The position numbers were made by a program, and so were the translations under genes. Under the pieces are notes generated by a model, which saw only the letters and a list, made by a program, of their open reading frames with translations, was not told the origin of the DNA and made no database searches. This document shows, piece after piece, positions 1 through 10,934 of a stretch of DNA of 64,000 bases. Numbering within the stretch: position 1 is the first letter of the stretch; each line of letters opens with the position of its first letter. Origin of the DNA: Hypsibius dujardini (Eukaryota > Tardigrada > Eutardigrada > Parachela > Hypsibiidae); assembly GCA_001579985.1 (NCBI GenBank), contig LRSR01009584.1, positions 1 to 64,000 on the forward strand, written 5' to 3'.

Positions 1-86
1 AATTTTTATTCAGGAGACCACCCCCCCCTAACCCAACAAGTGTCCCCCTCCCAAGGAAATTCAGTTGCCCGATCGTCCCTAAATAT

Positions 87-980
87 TTATCTTTTCCTAC
101 ACTTGCGTACAGGATTAATGGCACTGAAACTGTACACAAAGAACTTGAAGATCAGCTGTAGCCCCACGTTTGAAAGGTATTGCTGCGGAAAGAGTCCCAG
201 CATAATACTGACGGGATAGAGCGCGACACAGTGCCACACGAATAGAATCAACATCGTCCGCGACAGCTCCATCCGCCTTTGCCGATTTCTACTGCTCCTT
301 TGAGAACCCGAGTGATGACAGCATGTCTTTACAATAAACATCGCATACGACGCTCCCATCACTGCAGTCGGAATGTAAACCCCCACAACGGTATTGGCCA
401 AAGCCACGGCTGCACCCCTAGAAGTAATCGAAAAAGTACATCCCCCATTTAAATGGTTGTCCACTTGTCGGTATCCCAAGTTTCCCACTGCCGGCAGAAG
501 ACTGTTCACTGACGCTATCATCCACGGCAGACCGATCATCCAAGAAATGGCGGCTTTGGTCGTCATGCGGCCGAAGACACGTGGGGAAACGGTTGCCACC
601 GCACGATGAAGGGCCAGCATTGTGGCTGCGTACATTTCCGCCTGATACATCATATGGACATACAGCGTCTGGTATTTGCAGAACCCTCGTGGTAGCTGAT
701 ACGTCGGACCGAGGTATGTTGGGATGACTGCGACAGGCACCGCGAAGGCGCAGATGTAAAGATCCAGGCAAACAGTGTGGATGATGAGGAATGAGCTGGC
801 GGATCGGCGCAGCGATTTGTGAAGAATGAGGGTCAACAGCAGAAGCACGTTGGCCAGGGCTCCGCAGCCGTTTGTGAGGAGTACAGCGATGGCCCACCCG
901 AGCACTTGTTTGTCCTGTTTCAAGGGGGTTGATAGATTCAAGAAATTAATGGCCACCATTGAGATTGTGGAATTATTCAT
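87..980 (-). CDS. Receptor A: rhodopsin-like (class A) 7TM receptor, last exon off the left edge
   Basis: Plasma-membrane G-protein-coupled receptor of unknown ligand. One long exon (980 to 111) covers TM1 to TM7: the TM1 asparagine is in ALANVLLLL, the TM2 aspartate in CLDLY, the TM3 cysteine in FCKYQ, and TM6 ends FVWHCVALYP. The frame reaches INP at 111, where all paralogues splice in phase 0. Read-through adds only VRKCRKR before a stop at 87. The donor here (gtacgc) is weaker than in the paralogues, so either the last exon (VFCW type) lies beyond base 1 or the gene ends short. Start: the MNN at 980 is conserved in D, E, K and L. An in-frame ATG at 1046 would add a hydrophobic FPVSIVAS segment and cannot be excluded. 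HRA replaces DRY. Unlike D and E it has no intron between TM2 and TM3. Confidence 0.82.
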   Translation of the reverse strand: MNNSTISMVAINFLNLSTPLKQDKQVLGWAIAVLLTNGCGALANVLLLLTLILHKSLRRSASSFLIIHTVCLDLYICAFAVPVAVIPTYLGPTYQLPRGFCKYQTLYVHMMYQAEMYAATMLALHRAVATVSPRVFGRMTTKAAISWMIGLPWMIASVNSLLPAVGNLGYRQVDNHLNGGCTFSITSRGAAVALANTVVGVYIPTAVMGASYAMFIVKTCCHHSGSQRSSRNRQRRMELSRTMLILFVWHCVALYPVSIMLGLFPQQYLSNVGLQLIFKFFVYSFSAINPVRKCRKR

Positions 981-1000
981 TGTGTGACAAGGAGTGATGC

Positions 1001-1030
1001 TTGCCACTATGCTAACTGGGAACTGCTGGA
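1001..1030 (-). promoter_or_regulatory. Conserved leader motif upstream of receptor A
   Basis: Read on the minus strand this contains TTCCCAGTTAGCATAGTGG. The same motif stands 22-26 bp before the ATG of B, D and E. It may be a start-site/leader element, since CAGTTAG resembles an initiator, or it may encode an upstream FPVSIV peptide. The call rests on conservation alone. Confidence 0.4.
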
Positions 1031-1190
1031 TCAAAATCCCCTTCATATATAGAATACTGCGTGAACGTTGGCGGTAACCGGAGTCCCGTGATGTATCACA
1101 TGAAGAGATAGACTGCGTTACTGGATTTCGATTAGCGACTACGCGAGTCATTCCGGTTTCAAATTGGAGATCTGCACAAGTTCCGGACAA

Positions 1191-2129
1191 TTGAGCTCAG
1201 CTTTTGGGAATATGTAGGCAGAGATGCCCTTACTTTAGGAGAACCTGGTTACCCAACCAACCCATCAACCACTGTGGGATGCCGAACCTTCCATCCTGTT
1301 AAGTATCCCAGATAGGATAATAATTCGATTGCGTTAACATTTCGCTGTTGAGCAGTGCATATATATAGGTTTTCGGTAACCTAGATCGAGCGGACAGGGT
1401 TGTTTTGACCATCTCCTATGATGTTGAAACGCTTATTCCTCTACAGTATACCGTCATCTGAACCTGATGCGCGACGATTTCCGCTTATTTTGTCTGGTAT
1501 AAATAGGTAACTCACTCGGGGAGCAGGTTCCCTTAACCATCTTTAAGGCACAAGTATTATATTTCTCCCCTACCCGGTCATTCGAGATCTTAATTGTTCC
1601 GTCTCATGCTGTCTGCTGACAGATTGATTCACAGCAAATCTATTAGGTTACTAGCTTACAGATAGCGGTATGTTAAAGCAAGATGGAGTTCACGTATGTT
1701 TCGCATTGGACAATTAAGTTGCTAAAGTTTCTTCTCACTGGTAGACGTCTTCGTCTTGTACTAACTCGAATCCTGTTTAAAATATGATGACGCTGCTGAA
1801 GAACCCTTCATCTTTTATGTAAGATGCTGCAAATGGGCCGCTGCGTTGTGCAAAATTCATTTTCATTGCAGCGCGTGATTGTTTCGTTCCGAATACGTGA
1901 TATCGGGGTTATGTAATTTATGAATGCTTCGAGATTCGAGAATGATACCCCGCGTTACGGAAAATTCGTTCGAATCAGATGAGATGAAACTGCAGTAATT
2001 ATTTATGACCGAACTTCACTTGCGAAAATGAATGCCGACAAATCGAATTCCCCTTTCAAATGAAGAAGGTCCAGTATTACTGCACGTGTACAGGTTGAGT
2101 AGCTCTCAAATATGAGGGATTGGAAGTCT
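1191..2129. other. Intergenic, nothing recognised
   Basis: Unique-looking, moderately AT-rich sequence upstream of receptor A. I see no open frame with family signatures, no terminal repeats and no RNA gene. A short TATA-like run (atatatata) lies near 1363. Confidence 0.4.
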
Positions 2130-3437
2130 TCAAACGCTCTGGTCGCGTAGACTGATCGTCAAAACGGAAGGCCCAATGGATCTGAATAAATCGCATCGTA
2201 CCGGGCTCGTCCATCCGCAGCAAACCACAAACTCTGCACAGACACGGAAGCGTCCTTGAAGAGGCTCATCAAAAGTAGTAATCCAACGTACGCAATGAGT
2301 TCCGCTGGAAGCAGCTCCTTCCACAAATCGCCATAGCGTTCCCTTCCTTCGTGTTTGGGTGCAAGAGGGTGACAGCCTGCATTTGTACGGTGAAAAACAA
2401 ATAAAATGCAAATCCCTTATTGACTTGACACGAACAGCTGTGTGGGGCTGGACTCCTAGACTCTCCGACATCCTATTCAGCTACCTCTCCAGCCCGCTGC
2501 GCACCCAATTGATTTTCCCTTTTTTCAATCTGAAGGGGTCCTCATTTATTGAGTAAAGGATGTCTTCATCACCGAAAAAATTATCTCCGTCAAACCACTC
2601 GTCAGAAACCTCCTCAATTTCCTCAGCTGGCACGTCAGGTTCATTTAAAATCTTGTTGTCAGTCGCCAAAATATCATCTTCCCCACTTACATATTCACCA
2701 TCATCAAAAACCGGCATAGTTAACAAAAAAATTACCTAAAAAGCCATCCAGCCAAAAACCCAAACAAAACACAACGGAAAACCAAATGAAGAAATGCTAG
2801 GGATGTAGGAGGAGCTGGGGGCCCATTCCACTACAGCCAGGTGGGACAGAGTTACGCTAACTGTTCCTTGGCCTTTTCCAGTTGGCGCTTTGCCACCTGG
2901 AAGTGGCCGCGAAATCAATGGGAGGCAACATTCAAAAAGGAAAACAGAATTGCTCCAAATGGTGCACGAAGAAGGGCTAAAGCTCAATCGCCAACACAGA
3001 GTGGCACGTTACAAGTGGTCTGTCCCATGGTTACGCCAAATGAGTAGTTCATCGAACCATCGTGCAGGAATGAAACGGTTTCCTAATGTTTACCAAATAT
3101 TAATTCCCCTCCCCTACGTCCAATTACTGACTTCTTAATTAATTTTCATACGTATCTAAGTAGGCTAAGACCCTATTTATTCTTGCTTAGGGAAATTTTG
3201 TTTTGATAAAGCTGCAGGCGCCAAGACAAACGTCGTCCAAGGTCAAGCCAAGGTTGGCTTAACTGGTACCCACCACTCCCAAAAAGTGTTTTCAAATTTT
3301 ATTTTTAGAATTTGAAACCTATTTGTTGACATGATCAAAGGACAAAACCGCAGCGAAAAAGACCAAAAACTCAGCCAGCAAATCGCTTTTGAAACAAAAA
3401 TTAAACCAGTGTAAACTGACCGGCATTCAGAGTTCAA
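2130..3437 (-). mobile_element. Degenerate piggyBac DNA transposon relic
   Basis: Three pieces in order on the minus strand fit a piggyBac read leftwards from its right end. (1) 3240-3437 resembles the right end of the piggyBac MITEs at 20393 and 51298: it shares the GCCAA-TTGGCTTAA motif and a decayed end reading GGCATTCAGAG. (2) 2726-2481 is an 81-codon acidic frame (EEIEEVSDEWFDGDNFFGDE), typical of a piggyBac transposase N-terminus. (3) About 2315-2190 reads ELIAYVGLLLLMSLFKD and then SLWFAADGRARYDAIYSDP, which resembles the first part of the DDE_Tnp_1_7 domain (usual pattern: FIGILLLMGIVKxPS, then W, then FxxIMSRxRF). The two coding pieces are in different frames, the catalytic aspartates and the cysteine-rich tail are missing, and no clean left end is seen. 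It is dead. Family assignment is moderately sure. Confidence 0.55.
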
Positions 3438-3600
3438 GATTGCAAAGTTTGAATTTGCACGATAAGCTGCAGATTCTTATGTTGTCTCAAACGGATTGAT
3501 AGGAAAGCCTTCAAATTGATTGGAGACTGCATTTCAAATATTCCGAATTTTCCTAGCCGCATATTAACATGATTTCAAGGTCATGTTGCACACAAACAAG

Positions 3601-4018
3601 TGTTTGCGTCTTTGTCGAAGGTTGCATTGCCGATTTTATGAATGTCTCCGGACGCTATCAATAATCAGATATTTTCACAGAAATCTGATGTGTGGTCTTT
3701 CGGTGTAATACTCTGGAAGGTTTTCGGCTTGGGCATGACATCATTTGACAGTCCTGATGTTGGCAAATTCTCAAATTCCGCTTTTGCTGGATGGCTACTT
3801 AAAGGGCATCAGATGGCGAGACCAGCTTACGCACCTGTCATCCTGTCTGTCGTTTTTCTCCCATGGGCAAATACAAAATTCGAATTACGGGTACTGGCTG
3901 TAGTTTGTATCATATTTGATTTTCTATTCACAGGTACGAGCTCATGCAATTCTCCTGGACACTCGATCAGGAACTCAGGCCAAGCTTTTCACAGCTCAGT
4001 AGGGCGCTTTGCAGTATG
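3601..4018 (+). pseudogene. Receptor-type tyrosine kinase fragment (C-lobe), interrupted
   Basis: Two exons encode the end of a protein tyrosine kinase domain. Exon 3601-3844 reads KVALPI, two more codons, then MSPDAI and SDVWSFGVILWKVF: the activation-segment end and the conserved DxWSxG helix of subdomain IX. It ends RPAYAPVI and CT, with a GT at 3845. Exon 3934-4018 follows a cag acceptor and reads YELMQFSWTLDQELRPSF, with the invariant arginine of subdomain XI. Joining in phase 2 gives APVILYELM, as kinases require, so the intron position looks genuine. In the canonical LPIRWMSPE the Arg is Leu here and the Trp codon is TGA (3639-3641), an in-frame stop. No N-lobe, DFG or HRD exon was found upstream, where the piggyBac relic lies. 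Probably a truncated pseudogene; the FGFR/Trk/Ror-like subfamily cannot be fixed. Confidence 0.7.
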
Positions 4019-4199
4019 GTACGTAATGCAGTATATACGACTGGTATTAAGGTCTGTACTTTGCTCTCAGGCTCGTGCTCGTATATACCGGGTTTACCCG
4101 TTTTTTGCACAAGTAGCTAAAAAATACGATTATTCCGTGCGACAGGGTGTACAAATAAACCGCTTATATCGGGCGACATAAAAACAGAAAATGGCTAAC

Positions 4200-4850
4200 A
4201 GCACGCTATAAAACGGCAATGACTAACAGAATGGAAATATGCTGATCTACCAGTGAACTTTAAACCGAAAGTCAGACTGCGGTTCATGGTTAAGCTACAA
4301 GGCTACCGTCCATCTAATCACGGATGGTTTGCCAAAGTTATAGAAATTTGATACCAGAGGGTTAACATGTTTCATCAGGTCAGTTGATGAACTGGTAGAA
4401 CTGGTAGAACTGGATAGATGATTGGCGCTTGTCGGCGCTTATGAAAGGTTTTGGAAACTTGGGCGGATGATTTCTGATTGTTCCGATCATAGTCGGGCAG
4501 CAAAAAAGTCTCTAGGGCTGCATAAATGACCTTCAGAAACAACCGCGAGCGGGAGCAGGCGACCAGGGATTGTCCAAACTTCGACGGACAGTCGGAAGGT
4601 TTCCGAAGCTTGCGTGAATGACTTGAGTCTCTCCTTATTTCTATGGCCTGTTAAAAGCACTGGGTAATATAAATAAACGGCCAAATGTTGCCTGGAGCTT
4701 CAACAGGCGGACGGAAAGTTATTTTTTTGGTTGGTGACTGAGGCCTGTACGGCGCTTCAAAGGGCCCACCGAAGTTTGCAGAAGCCTAGACGGATCACCG
4801 GAACTTGTCCGGAGCATGGACAGGCAGGCGGAAGGGAAGCTTCAGCCTAT
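4200..4850. repeat. Degenerate short repeats, no gene
   Basis: Loosely repeated units around GGACGGAA, GGCGGATGA and CGAAGCTTGC recur every 40-70 bp (for example 4440-4470, 4575-4610, 4700-4720, 4795-4835). The repeats are too diverged to define a unit. No coding signal. Confidence 0.3.
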
Positions 4851-4852
4851 AC

Positions 4853-6545
4853 CTAAGATATATGACTTTCGGGAACAGTGCACTTATATTGAGCCACAGA
4901 CAATTCAATTTCGCCACCCCTTTGCGGTGAAGGATCACATGCTAAGACGCCTGCAGTTGCCTCTCTTGATGTTGACTCCGGCCCGACCTTTCCGATCTGT
5001 TTCTGGCAACGCAAGCATCTTGCCATGCCACGGAGACTGCCACGGTGCCGTCTTGAAACAACTTGCTGCTGCACCAACAAAATACCTGAAACAATATAAA
5101 AACCGAACTTCCTCGCTCCGCTCCCGAGGTATGCAAAACGCTTTGCAAGAATTTGCTTTTTACTATCAGCAGATGCAATTTCTAACATACGCTTCCGATG
5201 TCACTGTGTATTTCGCTCATATTCGGACTGACCCTCCCCCCCCCGCATCGTAAATGGTTTTGCACAGCGAGATGAAGAAGGGGCAAACTTTTTTGGTTTT
5301 TACATATTGAGGCTTGCTCTCTGACGGACCGAAAGGGGTGCTCTTCCTCCCCCTCCTCCCTTCGGCTTGGTCTACAAGTCCCTCTCCCCTTCCCCTTCCC
5401 CTTTTCGTTGTTATATTTAATTTCACGAATGCTGACCAATCTCCCTTTGAGTGATTATTAAGTTAATAACTTTGGAAAGCCCATCTGTTCCTTAATCTCC
5501 AGGTGTAAAACCCGGATGTCTCGACAACGGTCAAGTTAATGGTGTGACTAAAACTCAATTTTTTTCTGAAATAAAAATTCGAAAAATAAAGTACTCTATT
5601 TATCAAGTTAAGGACCAACGGTCAACATCGAAAAAACCGCCCATCTGAAATTGATGAACGAGAGACTAACCGGATTGATGGCGCTACAGCTATTCGCCAA
5701 GAACCTGAATGTCAGTTGAAGCTCCAAGTTCGTGCGATAGATCTGCGGAAAAACTGCCACCATGATACTAACAGGTTGAAGCGAAACGCAGTGCCAGACG
5801 AAGAGGATTAACATCGTCCGCGACAGTTCCAGCCTCCTTCGACGGATTCTACTGCTCCTTTGCGGGCCGGAATTATGAATGCGAGTCGTCAAAAGAAACA
5901 ACCCGTAAGAGAGCCCCATCACCGCAGTGGGAATGTAGATTCCAATGACCGTGTACGCCATGGCGAAGTTCACACCCTTCTTACTCAAAGAATACATGCA
6001 TGCGCCTCCTAAAGAATTGTTCACAAGCCCATATCCCGTTTGCCCAATCGCAAGCAACAGATTGTTCACAAATGCGACCATCCATGGAATGGCGTTCATC
6101 CAAAACATGGCTCTTGTGGTGGTCAAACAAGCGAACAACCTCGGCGATACTGTTGCAATTAGGCGATGCAGAGCGAGAATTGTGGCTGCATACATTTCGA
6201 CTTGATATACAATCTGGACGTAAAGTGGCTGATACTGACAGAACCACGCTGGAGACTGAAAGAGCGAGTCGAGGTAGAACGGAATGGCGCTTATCGGCAC
6301 AGCAAAGGCGTTGATGTAAAGGTCAAGGCAGACGGTGTGCATGATGAGGGAGGAACTTGATGATTGGCGCAGCGGTTTGTGGAGGATGAGGGTCAACAGC
6401 AGTAGAAGGTTTGCAAGGGCTCCACAGCTGTTCGTAAAGAGTACTGCGATAGTGAAGCTGAGTATTTGTTGTCGCGTTCCAAGTTGTTCGTTAAGTTAGA
6501 AAAATTGGCACCGATCAGCATGGCACCCGTGATGTTCATATTCAT
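4853..6545 (-). pseudogene. Receptor B: class A 7TM receptor with two frameshifts
   Basis: Same family as A, D and E. Exon 1 runs 6545 to 5671: the MNMNITG start, then TM1 to TM7 with LLLLLTLILHKPLRQ, FCQYQ, ALHRL, YIPTAVMG and INP, then donor gttagt. The terminal exon starts at 5085 after ttcag and reads VFCWCSSKLFQDGT, the family's TM7 end and helix 8. Two breaks are seen. Near 6466-6471 one base is missing between the N-terminal LERDN and ILSFTIAVLF of TM1. In the last exon, after DGT (about 5040-5060), the family C-tail (LRGMARCLRCQ to ELSVAQY) continues in another frame; the frame that leaves VFCW ends at 4942, the family frame at 4853. No TM2-TM3 intron. Either a young pseudogene or two sequencing errors: the 7TM core is otherwise open. 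Confidence 0.75.
5360..5540 (+). repeat. Interspersed repeat R1 copy inside receptor B
   Basis: CTACAAGTCCCTCTCCCCTT followed by GCTGACCAAT and TTTGGAAAGCCCA. The same run occurs near 42490, 55560 and, inverted, 21540-21770 and 56590-56960. The complete copy at 56384-56992 shows it is the inside of a hAT-like MITE. It lies in the intron of receptor B. Confidence 0.5.
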
Positions 6546-6570
6546 TCTTGTACTAGGCGACGATGAAGGA

Positions 6571-6600
6571 TGCTTGTCACTATACCGACTGGGAATCAGT
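6571..6600 (-). promoter_or_regulatory. Conserved leader motif upstream of receptor B
   Basis: The minus strand reads ATTCCCAGTCGGTATAGTG, 26 bp before the ATG at 6545. This matches the A, D and E motif with three differences. Here the FPVGIV frame is not in frame with the receptor start. That favours a leader or start-site role over an N-terminal coding role. Confidence 0.4.
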
Positions 6601-7120
6601 GAACTAAACGTGAATTCTATAAAAGAAATATACTAATAACGCCTCTGATAACTGCAAAGTCTATTAAGAAAGCGTTCCAATTTCCGTGCAGAATCAGTGA
6701 CGTTGTAGCTTGAAATTTTACTCTGGAATGCGTCCCATTAGCTATCCCGGCTGATGTACTGCCAAGAAATCAATTAAAACATGAGATATATATGACGCAT
6801 AGGAAACGGCAGTTTCCTATGGCAGTGACATTTGCGGTCCAGATTGCGTGCAAATTCAGTCACTCTGTCGAGTGAAAGGATTACTGGGCGAGGGGCACGA
6901 TCAGGTTACTAGCCAACACTGGGCTGACGTATCAGAAGACTCACCACCCCTGATGGTTAGGGCGCAGCATACACGATCTTGTGTAAGATTGGGGAACGTA
7001 GTTTAACCGCTATAGGCTCCGTGATTGTTAGTCAGCAGAACTCATGTGGTCTAATATATTTCTATGCTTTGGTACTACGGCTGGTCTCACGAGATTACTC
7101 GTCTTTCGACAGATCCAGAT

Positions 7121-7150
7121 GCTTACCACAATACTAACTGAGAACCTGTA
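7121..7150 (-). promoter_or_regulatory. Orphan copy of the receptor leader motif
   Basis: The minus strand reads TACAGGTTCTCAGTTAGTAT followed by TGTGGTAAGC, close to the D motif. No ATG or receptor exon follows at the usual spacing: the next receptor exon starts 576 bp further on, at 6545. Probably the surviving edge of a lost or rearranged paralogue. The rest of 6600-7950 shows nothing recognisable. Confidence 0.4.
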
Positions 7151-7959
7151 GATTAGATTTCACGTTATGGATTAGGGGAGGCGCTGCAGAATCATCCTGG
7201 CCCCAGGGATCCCTGTTTTCTTTTTGATAAGTGAAATTAAACTAAAATTAATACTTAAATAATTAAATTAAAAAGACACTGATCGATTATTCCAGACAGT
7301 GACACGAGGGATTTCGAAATGTCAAGAATTGGCATTGATGCCAGAATTTCACGAGAACCAAATTAGAATGACCTTTACGTAAAAGAATAATGAACATTTT
7401 TGTTTAACCTTCCAGCGAAAAGTCCTGGGCTTTTTCGCAATTTGGATCGACATAATGTGACGGCATGCAATTACGGAGGAGAAGACAAGCGTGTTTCTAA
7501 TCAACGGAATCGTGCCGTAACGGTATACGCGCTTAATTTACAACCGAATGCATGTGATTTGATTCCGCGTGCGACTTTATGTAACTTTATGCAACTTTAT
7601 GTATTATGGGTTCTGGGCTGACAGTTAACGCAACCCATCCAAATAAATTAAACCGAATTCTTGAAATCCCTAGATAAATTCAGATGGAACCTCCGAGATC
7701 TAGGAGCACCCCAGTAGAAATATGCGCCGATGCGTACCCGACCTACCACAATATCCAAGAACGCCGCGCAAGTTCAGATTAGCAAGAAATGCCGCGCACC
7801 AGCGGCGTTCGCATACTAATTCCAATCATTGTTTGTCTACAATTTAGGCTTAACCGTAGAGAACAACCCGGACAAGCAAATACTGCAATACTCTTATAAA
7901 TAAACTAAAAAGTCAATTTTTTAAAAATGATAAACGAAAATGGAAACGCTCTAGCTATA

Positions 7960-8238
7960 TTAGATGGACATCCATATGTCCTGAGGTTGCCATTTTTGCC
8001 CTTTCCTGCGCGGTATTAAGTCTTTTATCTCGTACCCATTATTAGCGGTCTGGGTGGAGCACATAAACATGGATGGATTATCTTGACGCTTATTAATTTC
8101 CACTCTTGCGTCACTTTGTCTCCACCGGCAGTACAATCCGAATGCGTGATCTGTATTAACGAGTTCGTGAATGCTTGAGACAAACTTGGGACCGTCACTA
8201 GTCGCTCCATTGATCACTACTGTTGAACTGTCATTCAA
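7960..8238 (-). CDS. Unrecognised 92-residue open frame
   Basis: ATG at 8238, stop at 7960. The product is polar, with an even residue mix (GLYCRWRQ, NGYEIKDLIPRRKGQKW) and no signal peptide, membrane segment or repeat. It does not match any family I know. It could be a small gene, one exon of a larger one, or chance. The surroundings from 8240 to 9110 are AT-rich and show no other frame, no TATA box at a plausible distance and no poly(A) signal close by. Confidence 0.2.
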   Translation of the reverse strand: MNDSSTVVINGATSDGPKFVSSIHELVNTDHAFGLYCRWRQSDARVEINKRQDNPSMFMCSTQTANNGYEIKDLIPRRKGQKWQPQDIWMSI

Positions 8239-9114
8239 AACTAGATCGAAACTAAATCGTGCGAAAAAACAAACTGAATCGGAAAGAATGGGAAGCGAGA
8301 TATTGCAATTTCTGCATATTAGAAGAGTTATTAAGATTGGAGCTTTCTTAAAAAACCAGCAAAGTGACCGAGTTGAATTTATGGCTTAATGTGTCCTAAT
8401 ATCAGGTCTTAACAATAGTTTTTTTACATTTTTTTTATAAGAAGAAGCATGGCACGCAAAAGCGGTTTAATGAAGTTTCACGCGAATAAATAACAATATT
8501 CTGTACTGCGCTGAGCCACGGACAATTTCTACCGGAGTCTACAAAATAATACACAGCATGGCCGCGACGAGTTTTATTACCATTTCTTGTACGCCAGTGC
8601 ACGGACTGGGCTGTTTATACGGCTGTGTTTAACAGGTATTGTTATTTTCCTGAGTCAAATAGGATGAGCGATAAGTCCTCGTTTCGACATTATTTTTAAA
8701 TTTTTGTCCTTTTTTATATCGAGATTTTTTACTTAACTATTTATAACTTAAAAAGTCAAAAATAATATGGAACGAAGAGCTGAGCAGAGGATTTCCAATT
8801 CGAGAGCCAGCCGCAGCGCCGCCAGGCCATAGCGTGCATTTCTAGCCATTTTTTGAAGCTTCGGCATCAAGCAAATATATACAAAATGTTTTCGATTTGA
8901 CCAGTCATCTTAGCAGAATATAGACAAAAAAAAAACATAAAACAAGCAGCTAAAATACTCAACCTAACGGTTAACGAGTAACATGCGTTTGGAGCTGGTA
9001 TGAGAACGATTCCGGAGCAGTGAGAGAACCTTCACGTTGAGCATCACCCATTAGCATACTCTCCTGAGCAACAGGATCCAAAGCATCCTAACGCTCTGCT
9101 AGCACACGTTCTTC

Positions 9115-9595
9115 TTCATTGTCGCCATACACAAACGATAGAATTTAGATATTTTAATTACCCAATTGTTTGGAATACTGGCTCAATATTGCAGTATTAC
9201 TAACCGGAGCATCTGCGAGCGGTAGGGAAAATTGCGGCCTGGATCATCGTCCTCGTCTTTCTCAAACCCTTCAGAGTTATGCATATACAATTCAATTCCA
9301 CTGATCAATCAGACTAATTAAAACTGAAAACAAATTCCAATGAAGACTAAAACCATCACGCGTGGAAGGGTAAAAAATACCGCTTTCGGTCCGCATCGAA
9401 AAAAGCTCCGCATGGTGTTCATCATTTGGCTGTTGGCCAAGCATTCATTCAAACGCATTTCTCCACAGAATTGCCTCGGGCACTGGGATTGGCAATAGCT
9501 GCGGCCGCAGTGCTAGTGAAAGTGCCAGGGCCCTTGCCCATGCTACTGCCACTGCACATGCTACTGCCACTGCCACTGCCGTTGCTGCTGCCCAG
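9115..9595 (-). repeat. Unit X copy 1 (about 480 bp, second copy at 14690)
   Basis: Long near-identical match in the same orientation to 14690-15140. Shared landmarks are CCATCACGCGTGGAAGGGTA, TCGCTTTCGGTCC, AGCTGCGGCCGCAGTGC and a TGCCACTGC-rich hexamer run. On the minus strand it holds an interrupted frame beginning MCSGSSMGKGPG. Copy 2 is open for longer. No terminal inverted repeats found. The two copies bracket receptor C. From 9600 to 10930 nothing further is recognised apart from short chance frames. Confidence 0.6.
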
Positions 9596-10934
9596 CTAAC
9601 GCAACTCTGCCGTTAGACAGTAGCTGTACTTGGTGTTCAATTTGGTAGGTGTCGTCTGGCCTTCCTGTTCGGAACGAAAACCGGCACGCCTCCGAAATTG
9701 CTTCAATGTCCATCCAATTTATTAAGGGCATTCGCTCGTTCACCATTCCTGATTGGCCCGGCCAAGATATTCAAGTGCGGATTGGACAAAATCCGGTACG
9801 ATCGCATGCATTTGGCTCGAATAGAAACGGGCGCTTATAGTAAAAAAAATTGTAGGTTCTTGTGTGGCCGGAGTTGTGGGACTGAAAATGCCTCGCTACT
9901 GTCTGTGATTGTTCATCACAAACGGAGCAGTATACAATGTAACGGTTTTTCTCTGAACTTGCAGTTTCGGAGACACTGTCAACGTTGCATCCAGAATGGA
10001 GTCTACTGGTGAAAGTGAGTAAAGTGCACCACCTTCAGAACGGTCAATTCTTATCGTTTTGACTGATTTTATTGGATTGGCAACGATGAAGATCCGGATT
10101 ACGGGGAAAACAAACGATCTCCTGTAGAACATTGGAGGCTACAGGACTGACTGCTGAACGAGGTTCAGTCCCGGTGAAGGTGAGACGATGGATAAATTTA
10201 TATGCCACATGTTGCCGGTCGGGGGACGGGAACTCAGAAACGTGTGCGAGTATCCCTCACAAGTATATCTCTTTTTTAGGGAAAAGGTATACTGACGATT
10301 TACTGGCTCCTAGGCGGTGATTGATCTGAACATTTCGAGGTCAAAATCTCAATTGAGAGTCGAGAGAAACAAAAAGACGAAGCACGATGTTTCATCAGTC
10401 TTAAGTTTGGTAGGTAAACTTTATGAAATACATGCCGTTCGTTTAGGATCGCTGAGTGTCCTTGCCATAAATCTGCAGGGGCCCACCGAAACCCGATTCG
10501 CTTGCCGATTAGTTGCACCGAAAGTCAAGCTCTGTGAGGACAAATCAATCAATCAATCGCATGGTCGATTAATGGGCTACATGAATTTCTATGAAGGATT
10601 TAATTAATTGATTTCGGTTGTTTTCTACTTTTCAGCATTCCAAGGCGCGACCCTATTGTTCTGCAGCGCTATTCTGTCGCCAACGGGTAGTCATGACAAA
10701 TATTTACATTATTTACGCAGTACGATAAGCCGTAAAAATTTGATGCAACTTTCCCTCACGAGTATATCTCGGTGGTAAGGTAATCATCATCGCATTTAAC
10801 CATGGCTGCAAGGCAAGCTTCGGGCGTCCAACTTCTAATGAACGAGTAGACTGCATACATTCGTAGACATCGCATGCCGTAAATCGTTTCCGAATTCGGC
10901 TGCTGCTTTTTTTATTTTCGATAGTCCATGTGAA

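Noticed and set aside
394-897. Frames opposite or offset to receptor A (and similar ones at 5945-6360, 17656-18189, 25954-26502, 59075-59623)
   Set aside because: Shadows of the conserved receptor exons in other frames: no independent signals.
2841-3138. Plus-strand frames in the piggyBac relic with a CSKWCTKKG-like stretch in another frame
   Set aside because: Considered as a piggyBac cysteine-rich tail, but the orientation is opposite to the transposase-like frames and the motif is incomplete.
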